Assembly (NCBI GenBank): GCA_033807695.1
Contig: CM066304.1
Span: 1,116,001 to 1,180,000, forward strand
DNA from: Daedaleopsis sinensis
Lineage: Eukaryota > Basidiomycota > Agaricomycetes > Polyporales > Polyporaceae
Direction of reading: 5' to 3'
DNA: 64,000 bases
Shown: positions 32,196 through 43,618 of the stretch, piece after piece
Layout: each line of letters starts with the position of its first letter
How positions within the stretch are numbered: the first letter of the stretch is position 1
The notes under the pieces: model-generated
What the model was told of the DNA's origin: nothing
What the model saw: the letters and a program-made list of their open reading frames with translations, nothing else
Database searches by the model: none
Position numbers and translations under genes: made by a program

Positions 32196-34699
32196 ATGTT
32201 GCCCCTCAACGCGCTGTCCGCTCTTTTGGCCGCTACGCTCTCTGTCCAGCTCGTCAACGCCCACGGTGTCAACCACCACCACAAACGCCAGGCCCCCGCT
32301 GCCAGCGCTCCTTCACCTGCGTCGACAGCACCTGCATCGACAGCACCTGCGTCGACAGCGCCTGCGTCGACCTCTGCCGGAACCCCGGCAACGACGGGTC
32401 CTGCACCTTCTGGCACCGGCTCCTACAATGTCCCGCCGCTGTCCGCCATCACGGCGAACATGCCGTCCGGTCCTGTCCCCACTTTGGCCACAACCTACAC
32501 CCCGGGCGCGCAACCAACTTACTCGAACGCGCCCCCACTGCCTTCGAAATGTACGTCTTTTTTCTGTCATCTTGTCACTTGTGTCTTCCGAAGACACGTC
32601 GCTGCTCTCAAGCGCCCAAACATTCACGCTACTGCTCAATTAGCCTCGTGAAAAGCAGTTGCAAACACGTCTCTGACTCGGTCTATGGTTATTCAAGATC
32701 GAGACAGAGACATGCGAGCCGATGATGGAGGAGGGCATGTTTCAGAGATATGCCCTCCTCTATTTGTCGCGCATATAGTCCAACCAGCATGCTGGAATGG
32801 ACTCGTATCAAGGAGCCTCATGGTCTGAGTTACCCGGCCCCCCCTTACGATCGTGACTTTTTATCCGACAAGGGTATTGACCGAGCGCTACGAGAATGAA
32901 CGGACTGCGTTTGTCGGAATGTAGCAGAGCATAGACGTCGGACGAGTCGTCACCATATTCTTCTGGTTTGTTGTATCATCCGTCAGAGGTACTGATCACC
33001 ATGATTCAGTTGTCTTCACCCAGGGCGCGTGGCCCGCATTGGATGTAGTTCCTCCAACCGGTACGTGTGCGAATCAATCGCCGGCTGAGTGTCGCTCACT
33101 GCACTTTGTAGACTCTGATGAGGTCAAGCAATGGTTGAAGGAGCTCGACGGCCACGACATTCCTAATTTCGCGCCGACTGTGGACGGATCATGTGCCACC
33201 GATCCGACGGCTGCTGCTCAGGCTCAGCAGCGTGGATGGTGGACGTGTGGCAAATGGACCGCGCCCAACGATATCGTCGTTTGCCCTGAGAAGTATACTT
33301 GGGGTGTCAGTTTCGATGATGGCCCTGCGCCGTACAGTGAGTTCCTACTTTGATTGTTCTTCAATACTAGTCTGATCCTTCTTGTAACTAGCTCCCAAGC
33401 TCCTTAAGTACCTCGAGGACCATGACATCAGCGCCACGTTCTTCGTCGTTGGCTCGCGTGTCATATCGTATCCCGATATCCTCATTGCCGAGTACATGGC
33501 TGGTCACGAGATCTCCGTTCACACCTGGTCTCACCACGTACGTGTGCTCTTGAACCTTTATTTCCTTGAAACCATCTCCTGGTTCTGAACAAGAAGTCGG
33601 ACAATGTTCTTGTCCAGATTCGTGCAGAGCTTGACTTTGGTTGACCCAGGGTCTGACCGGGGTCTGACCTGGGTCTGACCCAGGATCAAGCCCATCTCTG
33701 TTCTTGCCGTTGCTCGTGGGTTAGCAGTCGCTGTCAAGCCCCGTCCGTGATTGCATGTTCCTCGCTGCCCAGTGCATCACCTTCTGAACCAGGAGATGTT
33801 CCGCCTATGTTTCATTATCTCTACTCATCGCCAGGCTCTGACATTCTGTTTTAGCCCCTTACTGCGATGACCAACGAGCAGATTGTGGCGGAGCTTGGCT
33901 GGACCCGTAAGGCGATTCAGGCGGTGCTTGGCGTTACTCCGACGACGATGCGCGCACCGTTCGGTGACATCGGTGAGTATCCCGGTTTATTCGAGTCGGC
34001 GCAGAGCTGACTCTTCATAGATAACCGCGTCCGTGCCATCTCGAACGCGATGGGTCTCCGGCCGATCATCTGGACCACCACCCCTGGCGGTGTTGCGTTC
34101 GATACGAACGGTAAGTTGTTCGCAATCATGCATGTACAATAAGCCTCATACCGCTGCGCAGACTGGCACGTCCCTGGTGGCGAGCAGACTGGCGAGTCGC
34201 AATTCCAGATCTTCGAAAGCCTTCTTGGCAACGCTTCGACTCTGGACACTGGGTGAGTGCTGAAACAATCGGAAGGGTAGTCGTGAGACTGACAATGGCT
34301 TATAGCTTTATCGTCTTGGAGCACGATCTTTTCGAAATCACCGTCGACCTCGCTGTTGGATACACCCTCGACGCTGCGCTGAAGCACCAGCCGCCTTTCA
34401 AGGTCAGTAACCCGCTTAACATTGTACACACGCTTGGACTAAAACGTGGTGTTTTGTAGCTCGAGTCCATCGGCTCCTGCCTGAGCATCCCCATGAACGA
34501 CATGTACAAGGAGACCGCTACGGTTGACATCGTACACTCCAACTCCACGGGCAGTAACTCGACGTCGACCGGCTCTGGCAGTTCCGGCAAAGGCTCAGGC
34601 GCTTCTTCTGAGGGTGGAAACGGGGCTGTTGGCTTGCAGACCTCGATTGTCGGTGTTGTCGCTGCTGCGATCGCCGCTGTGCTTGCGGGTGCCCTATGA
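32196..34699 (+). CDS. Chitin deacetylase, GPI-anchored, copy 3 (type B)
   Basis: Exons 32196-32550, 33010-33060, 33112-33336, 33392-33537, 33855-33972, 34021-34110, 34162-34252, 34306-34402 and 34460-34699; 470 residues. Compared with type A I count two amino-acid changes, P38A and S96T, both in the Ser/Thr/Pro-rich linker, and about ten synonymous ones. All catalytic motifs are unchanged. Intron 1 is 459 bp with different hairpins, and intron 4 is 317 bp because the 134 bp segment is missing. Confidence 0.95.
32725..32763. repeat. Hairpin in deacetylase intron 1, type B
   Basis: Perfect 11 bp arms GAGGAGGGCAT (32728-32738) and ATGCCCTCCTC (32750-32760), extendable by three more positions with one G-T pair. 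Copies at 44148-44186 and 55569-55607. Not present in type A. Confidence 0.65.
32880..33009 (-). pseudogene. Antisense coding relic in deacetylase intron 1, type B
   Basis: Diverged relative of 9467-9656 with in-frame stops. Shared motifs are STSD and EEYGDD, followed by ALLHSDK. Confidence 0.4.
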
Positions 34700-34962
34700 G
34701 GGTGTGGACATGAGCCATACTTTGACACGCAACTCTAGACACGCATACAATATACCATTGATACGTTTCCACTGTCACTAATGAATGGACATTCACGTCT
34801 GGCCTCATGAGTCTATGTACTTGCGCCGCGCGCGAGACTCGATCCAAGTTGACAGTACTAGTCTTGAGCTTGAGCTTGGACATTGCAAGTTGGTGGGGTT
34901 GCCTCGATGGCGTATACATGTGTGGTCGCGACGGGCGGTAGGTATCGCGCATCGAGAGATGC

Positions 34963-35870
34963 CCGCACACGCATGCCGAGCGTCGCTCGCTCGCTCGTGG
35001 GGATTGCGGTCGTGCACGTCGCAGCGTCGCGAGGGCACGCTGCGCCGAGTCCAGCGTGCCCGATTCTGGGAGAACCGCGGGACGAATCCGGCCATAAGTC
35101 CTCGCCATCCCGTCCGTTCCTGCTGAATCAAGGTGTCCTAGGTTCGTCTGAACATTACGCGTCGAACGGGCTACGTTTCGCGACTATAGGAGGAGGTGGG
35201 AAAAATCGTTTTCATTGCAATTTCATGGGCCGCGGCAGAGAAGTCCCTCTCCAGCTCGTCCCTCGCGGCGCAGAGCATCCGCACTAGCTACGTACATGTA
35301 AGCATGTTGTATATAACCTGTACGACCAGTTTGTGTAGCAATAAACGGTGTTCTCAAATTCGAGATAGAGACCACCTCCATCATGGCCGGTGTTAACAGC
35401 CAGCTCATTTCATACTGTACACTGCGCTTGTGCGCTGCACACTCACGGGCGCACGCATGTAGAGCGTCGCTCTGTCGTGCAGATTGTAGTCGTGCACGGC
35501 GCAGCGTCGCGAGGGCACGAAGTCGCGAGTCCGCCGGGTCCCACTCTGCTCGTACAGGCTCCCTCCGCGCCAGAGATCCGGACATAACGCCTCGCCGTCC
35601 CGTCCGTTCGCGCTGAAACAAGACGTCCCAGGTTCGTTCAACCGTTTCGCATCGGACGGGCCCTGTTTCGAGACGATCGGGGGCGGTCGAAAAAGTCGCG
35701 TTCATTGCGATTTCATGGGGCGCCACAGAGAATCGACTCTCCCGCTCGTCCATCGCCATGGAGAACGTCCGAACCACCTGTAGATGTGTAAGCATGTTGT
35801 ATACGACGTGTACGACCGGTTTGCGTGACCATAAACGATGTTTCGAAATTCGAGTTTAGCACCACCCTCA
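34963..35870. repeat. R1/R2 duplication, unit 4
   Basis: As unit 1. The R2 frame is broken upstream by TAG in place of TGG near 35486. Confidence 0.8.
34973..35287 (+). CDS. Small ORF of module R1, copy 4
   Basis: Equivalent of 50-364. AATAAA follows the stop (35340-35345). Confidence 0.3.
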   Translation: MPSVARSLVGIAVVHVAASRGHAAPSPACPILGEPRDESGHKSSPSRPFLLNQGVLGSSEHYASNGLRFATIGGGGKNRFHCNFMGRGREVPLQLVPRGAEHPH

Positions 35871-36021
35871 AAACGCCGGTCAAGAGGATCTCGGCGTTGC
35901 CGGTATTCTGACCCCAACGGGATGCTGGCGTTGGCTCGAGCATCATGTCGCATCATAATAGTCATGTCAGCAGTCGATTCCGGGCCCAGGAACATGCGGA
36001 GTACGGTGAACGTCCTCGGCC

Positions 36022-36174
36022 GGCAGGAGGGCACTCCTGCCATTCTCTCGAAATCCGCATGTTCCCGACTTGGAAGCGACTGCAGATGATAAATATAGAC
36101 TCGGACGACCTGGGATGGTCGTTGTCTCGGAGATCCGAGAAGAAACGAGTGCGCAATAAGCATTATTGCGCTCG
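36022..36174. other. Cluster of four inverted repeats, unit 4
   Basis: Same stems as unit 1. Confidence 0.45.
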
Positions 36175-36467
36175 ATGTGCGCGGTTTTAGGCATGTCACG
36201 CGGATATCTCTAAGAATGCATATCTATGGCGCTGGGATCGTGTCCACCCGCGTTCTACAAGTCGTGCGGCATGCGACGAGCCACACGCGATGCAGAGGGC
36301 ACGCTTCTACCGACGGTGAAGCAGCCTGCAGCTCGCCGGAGAGCGGTATTGGGAGCAAGTCCTACACGGGTGACTGACGGCCGCGCATACGGCCGCACCC
36401 CTTCGTACCCTGTGCGTGACATGCCACAGGTCGCGCGCACGCCGTCGCACCAGCGTTCTTACAAGGA

Positions 36468-38262
36468 TCAAACGGGGATACTACAGCCAACGTAAGGCTC
36501 CCTGAGGAGCACTACGGGCTGTAGCTCCCTCCGAGTCGAGAGCAGCGTCCGGATCGCATAGGCATGGGCACCCGCCACTATGCGTCTACAGCGGAGTGGA
36601 CCGGGATGGTAGCGAGGTCGTTCTGGTCGCAGATGGCGCCGTCTCGCGTGAAAACCGAGTCGAGACTAGTACGTACCTGCATAGTGATCTGTCGGCGAGA
36701 ACGGCATCGGACACTGCGAGACAGTCGCGAATAGATACTAGACATACAATGTAGTCAGCTCCGGCTCAAGGTTTGGTCATTCAAGGTACTTACTACTAGT
36801 GTTTGCTTCAACGAAGAATGCTAGCATTCCTGTCACTGCCGTGAGCACTAATGCACAGCTCAGACGTGCGAGAAAATGACGTACCTCTAATCTATCTGAG
36901 TGGTCAAGCCGCATGTTTGTACGAGGTAATCTGGATATAAGGGCATGGTCAGTGTGTGATCACTAGTAGTCATGTGTCTCGGACGGACTCACTGCAGGTC
37001 ATCTCACATGAGGATCGGTTGCGCGCATGGCGGAGTCCAACATCGTCGCGGGCCGATGCTAGTGACAGTGAGAGTCTAGAGTTAGTAAACCGGTATGCGA
37101 AGTGTAAGCGCGACTTACCACTTCGCACTTATGTCTGCGCATCCGAACACTAGCATAAGGGGGAGAGCGGAGAAGAGCATAGATGCACGCAGCAGAGCAA
37201 CGCGGTCCGTGGTCGGCCATTGTCCACCGGCGCGCACACCCGTCACTGTCATACGGGAAGTCAGAACAGGTCTATACACACTAGTACTCCCGACGAGGAC
37301 GTACCTGTCACTGACGCGTGTGACGAGACGACGAATCTCGTCGCCCGACGCGCGTCGTCGGCCTACTGCGAACGTGTGAGCCGGCACCCGGTGGTATGTA
37401 ATACCGTACGGCGACGGGCTACGTACCGGACTCGTGGTGGTCTGAAAGTGAGAGACGTCAGCGCATAACGACGAGCAGTTACTGGTTGATGAACGTACCA
37501 GTGGCTCGTGATACTCCGATGGCCATAGGACCGGCGGTGCATCCACGGCACAGGCCGGGTCTGCCCATGTGTATTGTGAACTTCCAAGATGGGCCGCGTC
37601 CGAGTGTGCTGTAAGTGTCATTGAGAACTTGAGCTGGCACTAACGGGGAGGTCTGACGTACCTGACGGACGTGTGTGACGGTAATATGCCGCCGGCCTGA
37701 CATATAGTACGGGACGAGTGCACTAGCGAGAATCATCGTTAGCCTGTTGAAGCGTCAGGTCATAGTACAAGTATAACTCACTTGTATCCGCGTGCCAATC
37801 CTGTAGAGCCTACAGCCACACGAACGTCAGCGCACAGCCATAGATAGCCACGCAAAAGACGTGCGTACTGGCGGTCCGCGAGACATCAGGCGCGACCGCC
37901 GCGCACATGCAGCAGAGTCGGACACTACCGCCAGCTGGCAGCAGCAGGCACGGTGCGGACGCCACGAAAGTCCCCGAGTCGTCCGCGCGGCCCCGACAGG
38001 TTGCCGGACCGGCGCACGCGCTACAGCCAAATGTTGTCAGAGGCGCGCCTCGCAGTATGAAGGGAAGCGAATGTGCATACCGAGCGCGTCGATCCTAAGT
38101 GCGTCATCGTCGCGACGCCAAGCGCCATACTCATCTCCTGCACAGAGTACGCGGTCAGCAGTGGAATGCACGCGAAGAGACATAGACGCGTACCAGAACG
38201 AGGGCGGCACAGTCGATTGCGACTCCGCGGCGAGGGCGTGCAGGCGAGATCAGAGGCGTGAC
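36468..38262 (-). CDS. G1, unknown function, copy 4
   Basis: Exon structure as copy 2, offset 23176-23178. A 3 bp in-frame deletion removes one Leu codon in the short exon before the GTGAGT donor. A 2 bp deletion in the last exon changes the C-terminus, which then ends at TGA 36468-36470. The retained-intron reading loses exactly two codons (6 bp). ATG at 38134. Confidence 0.5.
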
Positions 38263-39081
38263 CTGAGTGCGGCGGGGCAGTCAGTGATCACCGCGAACGA
38301 GGGTCCCGACGTCGTGCAGGCGGGGGAGCTCACCGGGAAGCAGGGCGCAGGTGCGTCGAGCGTCGGCAGTGCGGTGAACGGCGAGGGCGCATGCAGAGAG
38401 GAGAGGGGGAGGGGGAGTGGAGAAGAGGGAGAGGGAGAGGTGGGGATGCTGAGACTCGAGTCGCGTCGAGGTACTTGTAACCTTTGGTGCTGGTCCGTGC
38501 ACGCCTTGTCTCGATCGCTCCCTCTTCTGGGTGCGGGGTCCTCGGAGGAATGACGGCAGGGGCATGTGCTAGACGTCCACGGACCGAGGTGCCCAGCCAA
38601 CCAGAGGAGGACACGGGAATGCGAGCGGGCTGGAGCATCGAGCGTGGGGATGGCCAGAGAGATGGAAGACGACGCAGACAGATTTTGAGCACAAAGAGAC
38701 GTTCGGAGGAATGGACGCAAGTCTCGCTTAGCGCATGAGGCGCCAGGGCCGCGATCGTCGCACTTTGTGGCCCCAATCGTCGTAGAATTGTTCGCCGGGG
38801 GCAGGAGGAAAGGGTCTCCGTCCAAAGCAGCGTTCTGGCGTACTTTCCATGAGTTCGGCGAGTCCGGGCTGCATGGGAGCCCTCGGAGTATGTGTACCTA
38901 CTTCGGGTCATGTAATGTACGCCTCCGTAAGCTGTATCGAGCTGGCTGATTTCGTACTGTACTCACCGTAGTGGATTTTTCGACAAATCGGAACACAGCT
39001 GCAGAGTCCGCGGTCTGTGTCGACTTTGGACTGCTTAATAGACCTGTGCTATGATCTCGCATATGTCAGAGATATATACAC

Positions 39082-39676
39082 ATGTCTTCGTCTTTGAGAG
39101 TCGTCAGTCAGAGGTGGAGAAGGCAGGAAACAGACCGGAGGACGTCCGTGGCGGAAGCGGAAAGCAAAGTTGGGTTGCGAAGCGCCCGGCGGTGAGTCGT
39201 GCGAATCCGATCCTTCTCGCCCAAAATGGATGTTCAACCTCTTTCCTCACTTCAGGTTAAGAGTACGAGCTATCCCGCAGCGCAAAGGTGCGTAATATCT
39301 CTCTATAGTACTTGTTTACTCAGCTACAATGCTGAAGCGCATCTCATGGCATATGTCTGACTAGGAAAGTACCTCCCACTGCCAGTGCAACTTGAACAAG
39401 TCGTGACGATCTCTGACTTTAGGTCTGTCAACGACGTGTTCAGCAACGCGGTTCGCGATGGTGTACGTGTAGTATGTGCTCTGGACCGTGCTAGCTGCAT
39501 TGCGCCTCAAACCGACTGCGAAAACGCGCTGCGCGCGAGCATTGAATTATACACCCGTCGGCAAGCGTGCTATTCTTACTGCTTACTGCTAGAATGCTAA
39601 CTCGCCCAACCAGCAGGACCACGTGCGACAAGCATCTCACGTCGACGATCAAATGCTCAGGGTCTGTCGCTCATGA
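39082..39676 (+). CDS. G3, unknown function, copy 4
   Basis: Same as copy 2, offset 23176. Confidence 0.4.
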
Positions 39677-39929
39677 CGAGTAAGTACAAGGAGCTTCATT
39701 CAAACAGTCTACTTATACGTGCTCAGTAAGGTCGCGCCCCCCATCCAGTCTGAGTTCGCCATGCTTGCTGACGTGCTCCTCACGAGGAGACGCACCCGTG
39801 CGCGCGAAGGCAAGTAAGTGCTGCGTGTCCCAAGACCTGAGGACTACATTCTCATCCTCCGTCACACCACTTGAATATACACGCGCGCGCCGACACGTCC
39901 AGGACCCGCTCCTCTCCAGTACCTTCCCC

Positions 39930-40720
39930 TCGCGCCCGATCCCTGCTTTCGCCCGACTCCGCCCCCCGCTCGCGCACACTCCCCATGGGACGCACGCGTC
40001 CGCGCAACGGGACGATGTGTGCCGACGGCCGGCCATGCCTGGAGACGACGCGCCGAGCGAAAACCTTCGTTCCGCGCCGTCCTCGGAGGGGGGCAGCTGC
40101 TCAGGCGGTCTGACCTTGCAGTACTCCGTAGGGATGATCGCGGTCCTCCCGGAAGTGCGCGCCCCGCCTCTCTCTCCCGCGCGCTCATCGACATCTCTCG
40201 CACTGATAGGACGAGCACGTCCGCGCAACGGGACGACGTGTGCCGACGGCCGGCCATGCATGGGGCGGACGCGCCGAGCGGAAATCCTCGTTTCGTTCCG
40301 CGCCGTCCGCGGAGCTGGGTATACCTGCTCAGCTGGCGCTGGCCTCGCGGCCCGACCTTGCAGAACTCCGCAGGGATGATCGCGGTCTTCCCAGAACCGC
40401 GCACTCCGCCCCCCGCCCGCGCCCGCGCCCGCTCCTCTCTCGGACTCGGCGCACCGCGACGATGTGTGTCACTGTCGACGTCCGGCCATGCCTGGGGCGG
40501 ACGCGCCGGCCTCAGAGCTGGCAGTGGGTAGCTGCTCGGTGGGCCTCGCGCCCGACGGTGCAGAACTCCGCAGGGATGATCGCGGTCTTCCCGGAAGTGC
40601 GCACTGCGCCTCCCGCTCGCGCCCGCTCCTCTCCCGCACTCGTGGCGCATGGCGCATGGCGCAACGGGACGGCGAAGGCCGTCTGGGCGAGTGCTGGGGG
40701 CAAGAGCGCGCAGACCCGAG
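39930..40720. repeat. GC-rich minisatellite, unit 4
   Basis: As unit 1. In this variant one minus-strand frame happens to stay open for 452 codons (39862-41220), but the repeat copies inside it are read in different frames. Confidence 0.7.
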
Positions 40721-41265
40721 TCTCCGGCGGCACTCGGATGCCACCCGCTATCCGCCACCCGCCGTCTGGCGCGGGCGGCAGGCCGCAGCCACAGCCTCGG
40801 CATGGACGTGGACACGGTGCCCCCGTTCTGACTCCGCACGCTCTTCTCCGACGGCGTCCGCGTCGCCGGGCCCTGGGTACGTGCGTGCAGCGGCCTCTCT
40901 GCTGGGTCTGCGCGCAGGCCAGTGCTGCACGTCCGGCGCAGGATCCGAAGCGCACGCACTCCACGACGTCTATGCCAGCCCCGGGGACGGAGGCGTCGAG
41001 CAGGCTGGGTAGGCGGGAGAGGCCGACGGCCGCTCGATTTGGGCAGGCTTAACGCGCCGCGGCGCACGACGAACGGGCCGGGGCGTTGACCGCGCCCCCG
41101 ACTCTGAGCTCTGAACGTTGAACGTTGAACGGCGGCGCGCGGGCGAGCGGCGAGGCGAGGCGCAGACGCGTTCCGGTGCGGTGGATCTGTCGCCCGCCAC
41201 ATGTGGTAGCGTACTTCCATGCTTGTCGTGTCAGGGCTGGAGGACTGGGGTTAGCACGACGCGGC

Positions 41266-42444
41266 GTCTTGACTCACATGGGGGAGAAGATGTCTGCGTC
41301 CGAGTAGGCGGGCACGTCCCCGGAGACACTCGCACGAGGGGCTTGAGGCGGCTCGCATGTGCGGAAGACGGGACGTCGCCCGAGGGTGCAGTTCATAGAT
41401 TGTATTTGCCGTTTGTGCTGCTCGTAGGGAATGCATTACAGTGACTGTAGCTAGCAGAAGAGCGCGGTCTCTGTATTACTATTGAACCTCGCACCTGAGA
41501 GTCATCGAGAGGGAATTCCCGGTGGGCCGATGTGTCTCGGAAGAGGGGAAGCGCGAGGAGCGTCTGCAAGCGACGTCCGATGGCGGGCCCTCCGGGTTCG
41601 CCGAGGACGTCACGGTGCGCCGCCCGTGCTGGCTCGTCCTGTTCGCGCACTCTCGTGCGGATCTCCTGCAGAGCATGGCGAATGAGCTTAGAGCGCGGCG
41701 AACGGCGGACAAAGGCTGCACATACCTGATGAGGAGGGGCGGCGGCCTGCTCGGAAGTCTGGGCAGTCTGGGCGGAGAGGCACACATGCTCGTGTGACAG
41801 CGGGGGATTCCGATTTGTGTCTGACGCTGCGCGCAGTTGCGGATGAGATGACTGCGAGCAGCGGGCTACTGGACTTGGAGAACGGCTCACTATGAGCACG
41901 GCTCGAGCTCACCTGAGATAGCGGACGGGACGGCGGGGAACGTACATGAGTGACTCGGACGTCGGGCTCGGGACGCTGGGATCGCACCATGTGGTTACCC
42001 CGCGGGGGGTGCGGTCCGGGTGCATGGAAGTGCGACCCTGGCCGTGGTGGCCGGGCGCAACGATGGGGAGCCGAGCAGTGAGGTCAATGTGTCGCAACGA
42101 CACGGCCTGTGCGGCTGGATGTGACCGAGAGCGAGGACGGCGGACGTGGCGGGTCGCCTAGGTATACACGCACCTTGAGTACGGATCAACTGCATTGGAC
42201 GGCGCCGTCGGGTCGTGTAACGGCAATATGCATCAAGGCGTAGGTAGAGAGATGTACAGAAGTGGACAAATGGTATGACTTACGGCGAGACTGGCAGAGA
42301 GAAGGCGGGGAAGACAAGTGTCGTGAGACGGCGGGAGAAGTCGGCGAGGTCTAGTAGTCGTCGAGGAGAGCGCACGTCTTCGGGGAAAGATACAGGCACC
42401 TACCTAGTCGAGCGGGGACGTCGTCAGTGTGCGTGAGATCGTCA
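41266..42444 (-). other. G2, minus-strand splice-dense region, unit 4 (B form)
   Basis: Same as unit 3. Confidence 0.35.
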
Positions 42445-42581
42445 TGGGCAGCGGGCGGGCGGGCGCAGAGAACGACGGGCGGGCGGGCACAGAGAGCGGC
42501 GGGCGGGCGCAGAAACGGCGGGCGGGCGCAGAAACGGCGGGCGGGCGCAGAGAACGGCGGGCGGGCGCAGAGAACGACGGA
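42445..42581. repeat. Short GC VNTR, expanded form, unit 4
   Basis: About six copies, as unit 3. Confidence 0.75.
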
Positions 42582-43385
42582 CACGAGCCCGGCAGAGCAG
42601 AGCGCTGGCTGAGGATGCTGTCGAGGTCAGGGTCCGTCGGCGGAGGAGTGGGAGGAAGACGGTGGAGATCTCGGACCGGGGAAACGACAGGTGACAGGTG
42701 GAGAGGAGGGGAGGGATCGCGCAGGAACGAATCGGGAATTTTGAATTTAGGACGGATGTGGACATGTGCTGGCGGCGTGCGGCGCTCGGGGGTCGCGGAG
42801 GGCACAGAGTCCGGTTGTAATCGACAAGCTCGAAGATCGACAGGCAGGATAGTCAGTACTCAGTTCTCGAGGTTCAGGCGCGTCGAGAGTCGAGTCAAGG
42901 CAGGGGCTCGGGCTCGTCGTGCGGTAGGATTGAGTGCAGTCGACGACGGCGACGAACTGGCCGTCGGTGACCGTGAGGGAGGCAGAACAGTGCAGACGGG
43001 CGGGGGCAGGCGCTCGGTGGCCGAGTCTCCCGCTCTGTGGGCGTATCCGGGCGCGCGGAGGAGACAGCGGCATGGAAGAGTGCCTGTAACGCGCAAGTCA
43101 GGATGAGACGGCGACACGGACTAAAGAGTGCATACATTCATGCAGCTGGGTCAGCGCGACGAGGAGTTCACCCTCTCGTCGCTGCCGCCGCTGCCGCCGC
43201 CGCCGTCGCCGGCGTGTTCGCAGTGAGCGTCGAGTGCGAGGGCAGCCGTCGTGGTGGTCGAGAGCAAGTCGAGAGCAAGAGGGACGGGGTAGCGCTGGAG
43301 GGACGCGCCGCTACGGAACGCCGGAGCCGAGGAGTGGCGCCCGTGCAGCTAAGATCGCAGCCGCCCAGCTGGCCACACCCCACAC

Positions 43386-43618
43386 CGTCCAGATTACACC
43401 GTCCAGATTACTGACCACCTCCCGTCCAGAGGTTCGACTTGCATCTCGCGCATCTCACCAGCCCACGCAGATCCCCGCTCGATCCCCGCTCTCGGCAGAT
43501 CTGACCGTCGTCGTCACCAAGCTTGTTTCCATCCCAGTTCTCCTCTCTCTACCACCATCTCCTCCTATGCCCACCCCGCACCGCGACTCGCGCCCTCTGC
43601 GGCTTTCTATCCACCACA
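43386..43618 (+). promoter_or_regulatory. Promoter and leader of chitin deacetylase copy 4
   Basis: CGTCCAG at 43386, 43400 and 43423, a spacing that differs from units 3 and 5. Upstream ATG at 43567. Confidence 0.5.

Larger units (their letters stand above)
23421..34922. repeat. Tandem array unit 3 (11502 bp)
   Basis: The left part matches unit 2 at offset 11729. The right part, from about 29.6 kb, carries B-type markers: long VNTR, three promoter repeats and short introns 1 and 4. It is shared with units 4 and 5. Confidence 0.95.

Noticed and set aside
31703..32725. Plus-strand open frame of 340 codons (also 54547-55569)
   Set aside because: It overlaps the deacetylase promoter and first exon in the wrong phase, has no splice or composition support, and is not kept in units 1 and 2.
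39862..41220. Minus-strand open frame of 452 codons (also 51285-52643)
   Set aside because: Arg/Pro/Ala-rich, and it crosses minisatellite copies that are read in different frames. The frame is broken in units 2 and 3 and differs in unit 1, so it looks like a GC-composition artefact.
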